Positions 9,184 through 18,084 are shown, numbered from the stretch's first letter. The stretch is DNA of 64,000 nucleotides from Terrimonas sp. (GCF_003075435.1 NZ_QCZJ01000001.1:310001-374000); one strand, 5' to 3'. Numbers and translations are program-made. Notes: generated from the sequence alone by a model not told the origin.

Positions 9184-9759
9184 TCTTCAAATAATTTTTA
9201 TGAGTAAATACTGATTTTTTTAAGGCATGCAGATTATCAGATAAGTATTACTCCGAAGAAAATGTGTTGTTTTTTAGAAACAACTCTGAGGTACAGTTTG
9301 GACATTGTAAATGGATTTGGATTATATTTTAACAAAGTTCAATGAGCAACACAAGGATTATACCAAAGGGACTATCATATGCTAAAAGTGGAAAACTCTT
9401 ATGAGGTTTTTAAAAATAATAATAAGTTATTCTTATTTGTACTGAAATATCTTATTACCATAATCTTCTGATAACCAGTGCTTATAAAATCAATTGACAA
9501 ATGATAAAATAATCAGCCCTTAAATGGCATACTATTTTATCATTATTTATATCGTGTTTAATACCACGTAAAAGCAAGAACGTCTTTCATATTTTTATAT
9601 AACTCTATTGTAGATTTGATACGCAACATACAAACCAATCTCCTTTTAGACTATCTTTATATTACTTCTTACAAATTCTCCGATTCCTCTGATACAACAA
9701 CATTGCTTATAAACCAGGGCAATTTTTAAATCCTTTATTTCTCAACACTTTATATAGTT
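9184..9759. other. A+T-rich spacer between divergent genes
   Basis: Gene-free stretch of 576 bases. Apart from the -24/-12-like element at 9351-9365 I see no open frame, RNA gene or strong hairpin. Confidence 0.55.
9351..9365 (-). promoter_or_regulatory. Sigma-54-like promoter candidate of the second paralogue
   Basis: Minus-strand bases TGGTATAATCCTTGT match the copy at 6356-6370 with two differences, one of which changes the -12 GC to GT. Flanking bases (CTTTGG before, and a TAATCCAAAT-like stretch after) are also shared by the two paralogues, so the whole upstream region was probably copied with the gene. Confidence 0.42.
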
Positions 9760-10722
9760 ATGAACAGAGAAATAAATACCCGGCAGGAAAAAAGATACAT
9801 TACAATCAAGGCAAAGCCCTTGGTTTCGATTATTACGCTTAACTGGAACCAAACGGAAGCTACGCGCCATTTTTTGGAATCTACCCGAAAGCTTGCATAT
9901 CCCCATTATGAAATTTTGGTTTGCGATATGGGCTCGGCAATTGATCCCGGCCCTCAGATTTATAAAGGCAATTATGCCAATACCCGGTTACTAAGGGCAG
10001 ACAATAATATGAAAGCAGAAGGTGCCGCCAACTGGGCTGTTGCGCAGGCAAAAGGAGATTTTATCCTTTTCATGAATAATCATACAGAAGTAACTGAACA
10101 TCTGATTGAAGATCTGTTAACTCCGCTTGTAGAGGATACTACTGTTGGTGCAGCTTGTCCCAAAATATATTCATACAAAAATAGAAACGTAATTGAGTAT
10201 GCAGGGTCTACCTCGCTTAACCCTTTAACAGGGCGAACGTATATAATCGGCAGCCGTCAAAAAGATAATGGACAATATAATAAGCAGGTTTATACTAATG
10301 GGGTATATTCCGGTGCAATGATGATGCGAAAAAGCATGATAGAAAAAGCGGGTGTGCTTCCACGTAATTTCTTTGTTTATTTTGATGATGCGGAAATCAG
10401 CGCCAGGATATTGAAAAGCGGGTATAAAATATTATATCAACCCGGGGCAATTGTGTACAGCAAACATTCTGCAACAACCAAATGTGCAACAGCAACAGAA
10501 GTATTCTATAATACCCGTAACAGGATTATGGCCATGCGCAATAATTCAACAACCGCAGGATTCTCGGTTTTCCTGCTTTTCTTCACACTTTTTTTCGCGC
10601 CATTTAATATTGCGAAGTATACGGTTACAGGAAAATCCGGGCACCTTAAAGCATTCTTTAAAGCAATAACCTGGCATCTTAAAAAAAGAAAATCCAGCCT
10701 CCGGTTTTACGCTAATCTTTAA
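9760..10722 (+). CDS. Glycosyltransferase family 2 protein with altered DxD-type motif
   Basis: A 320-residue GT2 (GT-A fold) protein that would transfer a sugar from a nucleotide sugar to a surface glycan. The N-terminal strand VSIITLNWNQ (residues 23-32) and LVCDMGS fit the nucleotide-binding half. Family members of the rhamnosyltransferase type normally read LNNDTEV at the metal site; here it is MNNHTEV, with His for the key Asp. The later FFVYFDDAEIS and YKILYQPGAIVYSKHSAT segments match the acceptor-side motifs. A hydrophobic segment near 265-285 may anchor it to the membrane. It stands alone, convergent with the Mur ligase gene. Activity is uncertain because of the substituted residue. 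Confidence 0.82.
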   Translation: MNREINTRQEKRYITIKAKPLVSIITLNWNQTEATRHFLESTRKLAYPHYEILVCDMGSAIDPGPQIYKGNYANTRLLRADNNMKAEGAANWAVAQAKGDFILFMNNHTEVTEHLIEDLLTPLVEDTTVGAACPKIYSYKNRNVIEYAGSTSLNPLTGRTYIIGSRQKDNGQYNKQVYTNGVYSGAMMMRKSMIEKAGVLPRNFFVYFDDAEISARILKSGYKILYQPGAIVYSKHSATTKCATATEVFYNTRNRIMAMRNNSTTAGFSVFLLFFTLFFAPFNIAKYTVTGKSGHLKAFFKAITWHLKKRKSSLRFYANL

Positions 10723-10728
10723 AGCATG

Positions 10729-12105
10729 CTATAAATTTTCCCAGGTTGTTTTAGCAAAATGCTCAAGCGAAGGATCGCGTGCACCCATAAGCAGCAATAC
10801 ACAATTATTTGTGAGGTGACTGCGTACAGCATCTAAAAAATCATTTCTGTCCTCTACAAAAAAAGCACTGGCATGCATTGCTTTCAGATCACCAATAAGA
10901 TCATTAGCTGAAATGTTCTTCTCCGCCGTGCCTCCGGCATAAAAAATTTCGCTCATCCATATCTCATCTTCTTTCCTTAATATGCTGCCTATATCATGCA
11001 CAAAATCATGCCGCAAAAATCGCGTTGGCCCATAACCGTGAGGCTGGAACCAGGCTATTACTTTCGGAGCTATATTCTGACATGCCGCAATAGAAGCTGC
11101 ACATTTTGCAGGATTGTGCGCATAATCATCAATGACAATTACACCATTCTTTTCTCCTAGCAATTGATGACGGCGGTATATGCCTTCATAGCTTTTTAAA
11201 GCCTGGGCACAGGTTTGGAGTGGCACTCCAAGCAATGCAGCAACAGCAGTGGCAGCAAGCGCATTCTCCATATTATGCCGGCCAACAGTATGCAAAGAGA
11301 AATCGATGCCATTAATCTTAAACTGTATATCTAACCCCTTTTGTTTAAAATCGGTAGCTATAAATGCCGCATCATCATTTTCATCAACCGAAAAATTGTA
11401 CCTGTTATCTTTTGAAAGCTTTGCTGCAAGCGGGTGTGATTGGTTTACGATAAATATATCCTTTGTGTTTCTTTTAAACACATCAAAGATATCCATAAGC
11501 ACATCAATTTCTTTATGGTCTTTATCAATATTCAGTAGTACGCCTATTTCTGCTTCATATTGCACAATAGACCCGTCACTTTCATCAGCTTCAATTACAA
11601 GCCATTCGCCATTCCCGGTTTCTGCATTACCTATCTTACCTTCCTTAATTAAGCTCACCAGCCCTGCGCCGCTGATAATGCCAGGTTGCATTCCCGCATA
11701 TTTTAAAACATCAAACAGCATGGCACTGGTGGTGCTTTTGCCGGAAGTGCCTGCTACGGCTATCGTTCTTCTGGTTGTTGCTATATACGCAAGCAGCTCC
11801 GATCTTTTAATAATTGGAATATTAAGCTGCCTTGCCTTTCGCACCTCTGTCACAGTATCTTCAATTGCGGCAGATGCTATAACAATATCAATGCCCGGCG
11901 TTATAGCTTCTCCATTCTGTACATAACAACGAATGCCTGCTTCTTCTAATTTTACCTGGGTTTCGTTCTTGCTGTCGTTCGTAAAATAACGATCAGAACC
12001 CGATACATTTTTACCAAGCCCCACAAGATATTGCGCCAGGGCGCTCATCCCGGTACCCGCCACACCAATAAAAAAGAAATTTTTGCAACCGCTTATATCT
12101 ACCAT
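10729..12105 (-). CDS. MurC-like Mur ligase family protein
   Basis: A 458-residue ATP-dependent amide-bond ligase of the Mur family. The N-terminal Rossmann domain reads FFIGVAGTGMSALA (11-24) and VSGSD as in MurC. The central P-loop is GTSGKSTTS where MurC and Mpl have GTHGKTTT. EADESDGS, NIDKDH, GRHNMENALAA and DDYAHNP match central and C-terminal Mur motifs, and QPHGYGPTRF resembles the MurC QPHRYTRT segment. MurC adds L-Ala to UDP-MurNAc in the cytoplasm; Mpl recycles tripeptide. There is no dcw cluster here, so this is probably a paralogue with a specialised role rather than the essential MurC. Exact substrate cannot be given. Confidence 0.8.
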   Translation of the reverse strand: MVDISGCKNFFFIGVAGTGMSALAQYLVGLGKNVSGSDRYFTNDSKNETQVKLEEAGIRCYVQNGEAITPGIDIVIASAAIEDTVTEVRKARQLNIPIIKRSELLAYIATTRRTIAVAGTSGKSTTSAMLFDVLKYAGMQPGIISGAGLVSLIKEGKIGNAETGNGEWLVIEADESDGSIVQYEAEIGVLLNIDKDHKEIDVLMDIFDVFKRNTKDIFIVNQSHPLAAKLSKDNRYNFSVDENDDAAFIATDFKQKGLDIQFKINGIDFSLHTVGRHNMENALAATAVAALLGVPLQTCAQALKSYEGIYRRHQLLGEKNGVIVIDDYAHNPAKCAASIAACQNIAPKVIAWFQPHGYGPTRFLRHDFVHDIGSILRKEDEIWMSEIFYAGGTAEKNISANDLIGDLKAMHASAFFVEDRNDFLDAVRSHLTNNCVLLLMGARDPSLEHFAKTTWENL

Positions 12106-12225
12106 TATTACATTTCATTTTTAAGTAAGGTTATACTGAAAAATTTCAGCATACAAATAGAATGAAAATTTTTATAACGATGGCATTAGTTCATTTTATA
12201 TTACATTTAAACATTTATTTTTTGA

Positions 12226-13446
12226 ATGAAACCAAAAAGCACATTCAGCAAGATTGTTTTCAACCTTACCTTTTGGGTTTTGCTTGCCATTATAGCGGCC
12301 GTCATACTCGGCCATTTTTTCCCGGCCACTGCTATTAAAACAGAATGGATGGGAAAGACCTTCATCAACATCATTAAAGTTTTTATTGGACCCATCATTT
12401 TCCTGACTATTGTACTGGGCATAGTGGGCATGGGCAATTTAAAAAAGGTTGGAAAGATAGGGTTAAAAGCTGTGCTGTATTTTGAGGTTGTTACAACTTT
12501 TGCGTTGGTATTGGGTATTGCATTCGCCTTATTTTTTGAGCCGGGTAAAATAGACAAAACCGGGCTTCCTATGCAGGATGCATCAAAGTATGCCAAAGAG
12601 GGGCATAGTGATTTCAGCTGGATAGCTTTTCTGAAAGAAAATTTCACTTTACAGGTGTTGATCGTTGCGATAATTACCGGTATTATCTTAAGCCAGGTTA
12701 AGCACAGGGAAAAAATATTGAAATGGCTGGCAATGATAACGCATTATGTATTCAGGGCACTGAAGTATGTAATGTACCTTGCGCCATTTGGGGCATTTGG
12801 GGGAATGGCTTTTACTGTAGGAAAATTTGGTATTAAAACTTTAATACCGCTCGGTAAGCTGATGCTAACCATGTATGGAACAATGGCTGCTTTTATTTTC
12901 ATTGTACTCGGGTTGATACTAAAATATTATAAGCTCAGCATCTGGAAATTCCTTGTTGGTATAAAAGAAGAGTTACTTATAGTGCTTGGCACTTCATCTT
13001 CAGAATCTGCGCTCCCTTCCTTAATGAACAAGCTCGAAAAAATGGGTTGCAGCAAGTCTGTGGTTGGTCTTGTTGTGCCAACCGGGTATTCATTCAATCT
13101 CGATGGGACATCCATATATCTTTCAATGGCAATTATTTTTTTAGCGCAGTTATATAATGTTCATCTTTCGTTTTGGGAAATGGCTTCTGTGGTAGGCATT
13201 TTAATGATCACCTCAAAAGGAGCGGCCGGCGTTACCGGCAGTGGTTTTATAATACTTGCTTCAACCTTAACTGCTTTACATAAAATCCCTTTAGAAGGGC
13301 TGGCATTTTTACTGGCAGTAGATAAATTTATGAGCGAAGCAAGGGCTATCACCAATATCATTGGCAATGGTGTGGCTACGCTTGTAATATCAAAAAGTGA
13401 AAAGGAATTTACATATCCCCTTTCACCTGTTAAGGCTTCTGATTAA
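12226..13446 (+). CDS. Dicarboxylate/amino acid:cation symporter (DAACS family)
   Basis: A 406-residue inner-membrane transporter taking up dicarboxylates or acidic amino acids with Na+ or H+. About eight membrane spans plus two re-entrant loops are recognisable. The hallmark loops are present: GTSSSESALPSL (HP1 serine-rich loop), then PTGYSFNLDGTSIY (TM7 with the NLDGT ion/substrate site), then SKGAAGVTGSGFI (HP2), then DKFMSEARAITN (TM8, Asp and Arg substrate contacts). These fit GltP/DctA-like proteins; the exact substrate cannot be read from sequence. The gene ends two bases from the convergent CAP-domain gene, and no terminator is visible between them. Confidence 0.92.
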   Translation: MKPKSTFSKIVFNLTFWVLLAIIAAVILGHFFPATAIKTEWMGKTFINIIKVFIGPIIFLTIVLGIVGMGNLKKVGKIGLKAVLYFEVVTTFALVLGIAFALFFEPGKIDKTGLPMQDASKYAKEGHSDFSWIAFLKENFTLQVLIVAIITGIILSQVKHREKILKWLAMITHYVFRALKYVMYLAPFGAFGGMAFTVGKFGIKTLIPLGKLMLTMYGTMAAFIFIVLGLILKYYKLSIWKFLVGIKEELLIVLGTSSSESALPSLMNKLEKMGCSKSVVGLVVPTGYSFNLDGTSIYLSMAIIFLAQLYNVHLSFWEMASVVGILMITSKGAAGVTGSGFIILASTLTALHKIPLEGLAFLLAVDKFMSEARAITNIIGNGVATLVISKSEKEFTYPLSPVKASD

Positions 13447-13448
13447 GC

Positions 13449-13970
13449 TTATTTTTTTGCGGCAAATATCTGGGTCCAGCAATTGCCTATACGCCCCACG
13501 CCCATCTCTTTAAAGCCGGCATTCATTATATTTTTACAATGCCCTTCACTTTTTAACCAACTGTTCATCACAATGCGTTCGGTAGTTTGCCCAAGCGCTA
13601 TATTTTCTCCATATGTTATCCAGGAGTACCCTGCTGCTGTAATTCTTGCCCCGGGATTGCTGTTATCGCTTCCTTTATGATCAAAATAATTGTTCGCTTT
13701 CATATCCTCACTATGAGCATAAGCAGCTTTTCCTAAAGCATCATTCCATGTTAATTCATTAACCGGAGGCATATAGGTTGCCCCGCAATTGCAGCCGTTT
13801 TTCCTTACTTCATTTACCATTACCAGTATATCAGCAGCATTTACGCCGTAAGCAAAATCCGGTTTTTGTACTTCTTCGGGTGGCGCACTATCCACTATAT
13901 CATCTTTTTTACAAGAGAAAAGTAATAACATCAGGATAAGAAATACTGAGGCGCTTTGCAGTTTTTTCAT
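13449..13970 (-). CDS. CAP (SCP/PR1-like) domain lipoprotein
   Basis: A 173-residue lipoprotein: leader with lipobox LLFSC (Cys20) followed by KKDD. The CAP domain spans about residues 47-170, with the first conserved His in AYAHSEDM, FDHKGSD, then YGENIA and the second conserved His in the HCKNIMN segment, ending GVGRIGNCW. Bacterial CAP proteins are envelope proteins of mostly unknown activity. An extra Cys pair (GCNCG) near residue 60 is unusual and could form a disulfide. Convergent with the symporter. Confidence 0.88.
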   Translation of the reverse strand: MKKLQSASVFLILMLLLFSCKKDDIVDSAPPEEVQKPDFAYGVNAADILVMVNEVRKNGCNCGATYMPPVNELTWNDALGKAAYAHSEDMKANNYFDHKGSDNSNPGARITAAGYSWITYGENIALGQTTERIVMNSWLKSEGHCKNIMNAGFKEMGVGRIGNCWTQIFAAKK

Positions 13971-14106
13971 CAGGAACAGAAGATTTATATATAAACGAAA
14001 AGCGGCTTCGGGCGTATATTTAACATATGATAATTAAATAAATCACCTTTTACATCCTGTTCTATATCACTTTGCTTACAGCATAATAAATTTCTATCTT
14101 ACCGTC

Positions 14107-15210
14107 ATGAAAAATATCTTCGCTTTCATTCTGCTCATTTTAAGTATAAAAGCTGCAGCCCAAAAGGAAGAATCTCCTGATAAAAAAAGTACTGATTTTT
14201 CAAAATTCCGCATACATAAAATCACTTTACATAAACCATCCTTTACTGTAAGCGCAGGATGTATGTTTTCTGATATAATAGTAGAAGATAACAGGTTTGA
14301 CACAAGTACTTTAGGATTTATGCACAAAGGAAGTGTTGATCCCAAGAGTGTGATAAGATTAAAAAACGGTTTTACTAACGAAATACGCAATTATTTAATT
14401 TCTTCCATAGATCGCCCGGTTGCAAATTATACTGCTTCATACAAATTGATCTGCATCATAAAAAAGCTATGGCTTTCTGACGAAATTTATGATGAAAAAG
14501 AAGATAAGTATCAGCATTCGCCCATAACAAGCGAAAGTGGTATTATATTCAGAATTGAATACTTAGCGGAGAAAGACAACTTCTACATCCCATTATATAG
14601 ACTTGACAGTACCATAACCGGAGATAAAAACATTCATCGTGATGCTGATCTTTATATTGAAGATGCGCTAACGTTAAGCTTATCAAAGCTCAGGCTTTTT
14701 ACAGAATCCAAAATAGAACAAATAACAAAAAGATACACCCCCAGCCAGGTTGAACAATATAATAAAGAACGATTCAATATAGCTATACTAAATGATACTT
14801 TACAAAAAGGTATATACCTCACATTTGATGAGTTAAAAAATAATAAACCATCTGTAAAAGAATTTGTTGTAAAAGCCGGGGAAAAAAATGATGATATATA
14901 CATAAAAGATGCACTCGGAAAAGAAATACTGATAAGAGAATTATATGGATATTCTGATGGAAAAAATATTTTTATAAGTTCCGCAGGAAGTTTTTTCAGG
15001 CTTTACCGAAGTGGAAATACATTTAATTTTTATGGAGCCAAACTGCTTAAAAAGGTTAGGGATTTCAGGTTAGGAGAAACGGCAGCGGCTGCCCTTGTTT
15101 TTGGTGGTGCCCCTGCCCTGATTCCATATAATACCACTAAACCAGGCTATAATTTTAAACTTACCCACAATCCTTACCAGCTTGATATGGAAACAGGAGA
15201 TATTTATTAA
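14107..15210 (+). CDS. Secreted protein of unknown function
   Basis: A 367-residue protein with a cleavable signal peptide (residues 1-18, ending KAAAQ). No catalytic motif or known domain was recognised. The body is rich in beta-strand-like segments and charged residues (KLICIIKKLWLSDEIYDEKE, about 115-135), and a short hydrophobic AAAALVFGGAPALIPY stretch lies near residue 335. It precedes two other small envelope genes on the same strand, each of which seems to have its own promoter. Confidence 0.7.
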   Translation: MKNIFAFILLILSIKAAAQKEESPDKKSTDFSKFRIHKITLHKPSFTVSAGCMFSDIIVEDNRFDTSTLGFMHKGSVDPKSVIRLKNGFTNEIRNYLISSIDRPVANYTASYKLICIIKKLWLSDEIYDEKEDKYQHSPITSESGIIFRIEYLAEKDNFYIPLYRLDSTITGDKNIHRDADLYIEDALTLSLSKLRLFTESKIEQITKRYTPSQVEQYNKERFNIAILNDTLQKGIYLTFDELKNNKPSVKEFVVKAGEKNDDIYIKDALGKEILIRELYGYSDGKNIFISSAGSFFRLYRSGNTFNFYGAKLLKKVRDFRLGETAAAALVFGGAPALIPYNTTKPGYNFKLTHNPYQLDMETGDIY

Positions 15211-15262
15211 AACTCCCTCATTCTTTAACTTTTGTCTATACCATTATATTTATCCTTCCGTT

Positions 15263-15270
15263 TACCTTTG
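15263..15270 (+). promoter_or_regulatory. Bacteroidota-type -7 box
   Basis: TACCTTTG fits the TAnnTTTG consensus exactly and lies 24 bases before the ATG at 15294. A TTTG at 15231-15234 is too far upstream for the usual -33 spacing, so only the -7 part is supported. Confidence 0.4.
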
Positions 15271-15293
15271 TAACTCCTTTAAAATAATTTACT

Positions 15294-15956
15294 ATGCGCC
15301 ATTTATTTATTGCAGCCTTAGTAATTGCCTCATTGCAAAGCCAGGCTCAGTTAAAAAGTTTTATCATTTCCGTTAAAGGAGATACGCTTAACCGGGTTGA
15401 TAAAAATGATAAAAAGCAGGGCCCCTGGGTAGTGCGGGTAGAAGAATTGCGGGGAGAACCCGGCTATGAAGAAGAGGGCTATTTTGAAGATGGCAAAAAA
15501 GAGGGGACATGGAGAAAATATGCACTCTCAGGCGACCTGGTAGCCATTGAAAATTATAAATGGGGTGAAAAAGACGGGAAACAGCAATATTATACCAAAA
15601 TGGGGGATTTGCTGCGTGAAGAAAGCTGGCGTGCAACTAATCCTGAAAATCCTTATGACAGCGTGCAGGTGCCAGATCCTGAGATTCCTGATAAATGGGA
15701 AATGAAAATTGTAAAACTTGAAGTAGCGTCTGTTGAGCATGGTACCTGGAAATTTTATGATCCTGGCACTGGCTTTATTACCAAGCAGGAAACTTATTTC
15801 TTTGGACAGAAAGACAAAGGAAATATGAAAACAGCAGACTCAACCGCAACCGCCAAAAAGCCTGTAGAAAGACCCAAACAGGTAGAAGAATGGGAGAAAA
15901 AGAACAGTGGTAGGAAAAAGGTAAAGGTCAGGGATGGTTCTACCAGCTATCAATAG
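15294..15956 (+). CDS. Secreted MORN-like repeat protein
   Basis: A 220-residue exported protein (signal peptide 1-18, ending SQAQ). Its middle has recurring W-x-x-Y/F and G-K-x-x-G-x-W phrases (KKQGPWVV, GYFEDGKKEGTWRKY, KWGEKDGKQQYY, EHGTWKFYD), like the MORN-type repeats of YwqK-family proteins. The C-terminal 45 residues are highly charged and low in complexity. Function unknown; MORN-like repeats usually mediate binding. It is not evidence for a toxin-antitoxin pair because no partner is present. Confidence 0.72.
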   Translation: MRHLFIAALVIASLQSQAQLKSFIISVKGDTLNRVDKNDKKQGPWVVRVEELRGEPGYEEEGYFEDGKKEGTWRKYALSGDLVAIENYKWGEKDGKQQYYTKMGDLLREESWRATNPENPYDSVQVPDPEIPDKWEMKIVKLEVASVEHGTWKFYDPGTGFITKQETYFFGQKDKGNMKTADSTATAKKPVERPKQVEEWEKKNSGRKKVKVRDGSTSYQ

Positions 15957-15968
15957 TGCTTTTTGTTC

Positions 15969-15976
15969 TATTTTTG
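15969..15976 (+). promoter_or_regulatory. Bacteroidota-type -7 box
   Basis: TATTTTTG fits TAnnTTTG and ends 17 bases before the ATG at 15994. No matching -33 TTTG is visible at the expected distance. Confidence 0.35.
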
Positions 15977-15993
15977 CGTACAATTGTTTTTGA

Positions 15994-16422
15994 ATGGCAA
16001 AGTTTACCACGGTTCTATTCGTTATTATAGCTATTGCATCTATTGGTTGTTCCGAAACAGATAATTATAAAAAGCCGGATGACCCATTAGAAGCCGGCCG
16101 GGATTTTATTCGCTTTGCGCTTGACGGTAATATGCGCCAGGCAAAGTTGTTTATATTGAAAGACGGAACAAATGAAATGCTGTTTGAAAGAAACGAAAAA
16201 ATGTATAATGCTTCCTCTAAATCAGAAAAAGACGGATATAAAGAAGCAAGCATTATCATAAATAAATCCCAGGATCTTAATGACTCAACTACCATCATTA
16301 GCTATTCAAATTCCTTCAAAAAAGAAAACAACCAGATAAAACTGGTAAAACAAAATAATGAATGGTGGGTTGATTTTAAATATAATTTTACAGGAGACTC
16401 TACAAATGTTATAGAAAAATAA
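15994..16422 (+). CDS. Small lipoprotein, DUF4878-like
   Basis: A 142-residue lipoprotein with lipobox SIGC (Cys19). The mature part ([25 protein letters not shown], about residues 30-54, written here in two parts: [14 protein letters not shown] and [11 protein letters not shown]) resembles DUF4878/NTF2-like proteins, and the terminal [11 protein letters not shown] strand is typical of that fold. Role unknown; such proteins sit on the inner leaflet of the outer membrane or in the periplasm. Confidence 0.72.
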   Translation: MAKFTTVLFVIIAIASIGCSETDNYKKPDDPLEAGRDFIRFALDGNMRQAKLFILKDGTNEMLFERNEKMYNASSKSEKDGYKEASIIINKSQDLNDSTTIISYSNSFKKENNQIKLVKQNNEWWVDFKYNFTGDSTNVIEK

Positions 16423-16471
16423 TTCTGTTCCCAGTCCGTTTATAATTTTCTTTTTAAAAAATATTTTCTTT

Positions 16472-17020
16472 ATGATGACAGTATTACACCCCTGGCATGG
16501 CGTTGAACCCGGCGACAATGCACCACGTATTGTTAACGCGGTAATAGAAATTCCGCAAGGATCAAGGCAGAAATACGAAATTGACAAACCAAGCGGTTTG
16601 CTTAAATTAGACAGGGTGATATACTCTTCATTCTATTACCCAACCAACTATGGGTTTATTCCTCAAACTTATGGTGATGATAAAGATCCTTTGGATATAC
16701 TGGTGATTTCAAGCCTTAGTATTCAGCCGTTATGCCTTGTGCAGGCTAAAGTGATTGGCGTAATGCAGATGATTGACAGCGGAGACGCTGATGATAAGAT
16801 CATTGCAGTTGCCAACAATGACCCTGGTGTAAACTACATCAACAACATTGAGGAAATGCCGAAGCACTTTTTTAGTGAACTGCGCCAGTTTTTTGAAGAA
16901 TATAAAAAGCTGGAAAATAAAACCGTTAGTGTAAACGAGTTCCAGGATAAGGCAACAGCCCTAAAAATTGTAGAAGAAGCTATTGTTTTTTATAAGCAGA
17001 ATTTCGGCGGAAAAAAATAG
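16472..17020 (+). CDS. ppa: Inorganic pyrophosphatase (family I)
   Basis: Cytoplasmic enzyme that hydrolyses pyrophosphate to phosphate and pulls biosynthetic reactions forward. The 182-residue product is of normal family I length. Seen: the substrate-binding [30 protein letters not shown], the metal-binding signature DDKDPLDIL, and [10 protein letters not shown] for the second acidic cluster. Either of two tandem ATG codons (16472 or 16475) may be used. A hairpin at 17042-17075 follows. Confidence 0.96.
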   Translation: MMTVLHPWHGVEPGDNAPRIVNAVIEIPQGSRQKYEIDKPSGLLKLDRVIYSSFYYPTNYGFIPQTYGDDKDPLDILVISSLSIQPLCLVQAKVIGVMQMIDSGDADDKIIAVANNDPGVNYINNIEEMPKHFFSELRQFFEEYKKLENKTVSVNEFQDKATALKIVEEAIVFYKQNFGGKK

Positions 17021-17041
17021 CAGCAAAAATCAAAAACAATA

Positions 17042-17075
17042 TTATCTCCATTTTATTTTGTGGAAATGGAGATAA
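17042..17075 (+). terminator. Hairpin between ppa and the sigma factor gene
   Basis: A perfect 12-base stem (TTATCTCCATTT with AAATGGAGATAA) and a 10-base loop, 21 bases after ppa. It lacks a T-tract, so it may be an inefficient terminator or a leader structure of the downstream sigma gene, which starts 35 bases later. Confidence 0.5.
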
Positions 17076-17110
17076 GCTGCATCTAAACATTAATAACATA
17101 CTTTCCTGTT

Positions 17111-17695
17111 TTGATTGCTTCTCAATCCAACCATATAACAGATGCCGGCTTATTAGAGCTTTACCATAAAGATGGTAACAATGAATGGCTTGGGATCCTT
17201 ATGCAGCGATACACGCTGCTGTTATACGGTGTATGCATGAAGTACCTGAAAAATGAAGAAGAAGCGAAAGACGCCGTACAGCAGATTTTTTTAAAAGCTA
17301 TTTCAGAATTGCATAAGTACCAGGTAACTTATTTTAAAAGCTGGCTGTATATGGTAGCCCGAAACTATTGTCTTATGCAATTAAGAGACAAGGGCAAGAA
17401 CGCCGTTCCTGTTACAGAAAGGATGGTAATTTCTGAACCTGAAGAAATTGACCCGGTTATACTGCACAGGCAAAAAGACGAGACACTTGAAGCAATGGAA
17501 GAGGCCTTGCAGGAACTGAATGAGGATCAAAAAAAATGCGTATCTTTTTTCTACCTGCAAAAAAAATCATATACTGAAATAGCGGATATTACAGGCTATA
17601 CGCCTATGCAGGTAAAAAGCTATATTCAGAACGGTAAGCGGAACCTGAAAATCATCCTGGAAAAAAAATTAAAGCAAAAGGGAACAGAAAGATAA
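17111..17695 (+). CDS. ECF-type RNA polymerase sigma factor
   Basis: A 194-residue sigma-70 family protein of the extracytoplasmic function type. Region 2 covers about 14-90 (LLYGVCMKYLKNEEEAKD, then VQQIFLKAI, then FKSWLYMVARNYC) and region 4 about 130-185 (LNEDQKKCVSFFYLQ, then YTEIADITGYTPMQVKS). No ATG fits: the frame opens at a TTG (17111), and the first internal ATG (residue 31) would cut into region 2, so TTG is preferred. It is followed after 9 bases by a small membrane protein that is probably its anti-sigma factor. Confidence 0.87.
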   Translation: MIASQSNHITDAGLLELYHKDGNNEWLGILMQRYTLLLYGVCMKYLKNEEEAKDAVQQIFLKAISELHKYQVTYFKSWLYMVARNYCLMQLRDKGKNAVPVTERMVISEPEEIDPVILHRQKDETLEAMEEALQELNEDQKKCVSFFYLQKKSYTEIADITGYTPMQVKSYIQNGKRNLKIILEKKLKQKGTER

Positions 17696-17704
17696 TGAAG
17701 GTTT

Positions 17705-18061
17705 ATGAACAGTGATTTGTTTAACATATTATCGCAATCAAAAGATATTGACCAGCAGAAGTTGCTCGACTATCTGCAGGATAAACTTTCCCCGGAAGAA
17801 AGACATGAAATAGAAAAGCTACTGGTAGATGCGGACTTTGAAAGTGATGCCACTGAAGGATTATCCAGTGTAAAAGATAAACAACAATTACCTGTGATAA
17901 TGAATGAGCTGAATAAACAGCTTGTTCAGAAATTATCTAAACGCCGCAAAAAATCCATTCTCAAAAAACCTCTTCCGAATATTTTAATACCGGCCGTTGC
18001 TACAATCATCATCCTGTTGCTGATAATGATGTTTTATTTATTGTTGAGGAAGTATCTTTAA
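17705..18061 (+). CDS. Probable anti-sigma factor, single-span membrane protein
   Basis: A 118-residue protein with an N-terminal cytoplasmic part and one membrane span (about residues 95-114, IPAVATIIILLLIMMFYLLL) right at the C-terminus. The segment LLDYLQDKLSPEERHEIE then DATEGLSSV is the pattern of the N-terminal part of Bacteroidota anti-sigma proteins. It lacks a zinc-binding HxxxCxxC motif and any periplasmic sensor domain, so it would be a short form. The partner call rests on adjacency to the sigma gene. Confidence 0.65.
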   Translation: MNSDLFNILSQSKDIDQQKLLDYLQDKLSPEERHEIEKLLVDADFESDATEGLSSVKDKQQLPVIMNELNKQLVQKLSKRRKKSILKKPLPNILIPAVATIIILLLIMMFYLLLRKYL

Positions 18062-18084
18062 AAACGCCAACAACGCACTATTAC

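Noticed and set aside
11249-11926. 225-codon open frame antisense to the Mur ligase gene
   Set aside because: It lies wholly opposite a gene with clear Mur motifs and its Ser-rich product looks like antisense translation.
15294-15956. YwqK-type antitoxin and therefore a toxin-antitoxin pair
   Set aside because: The protein is exported and only has MORN-like repeats; no toxin gene is adjacent.
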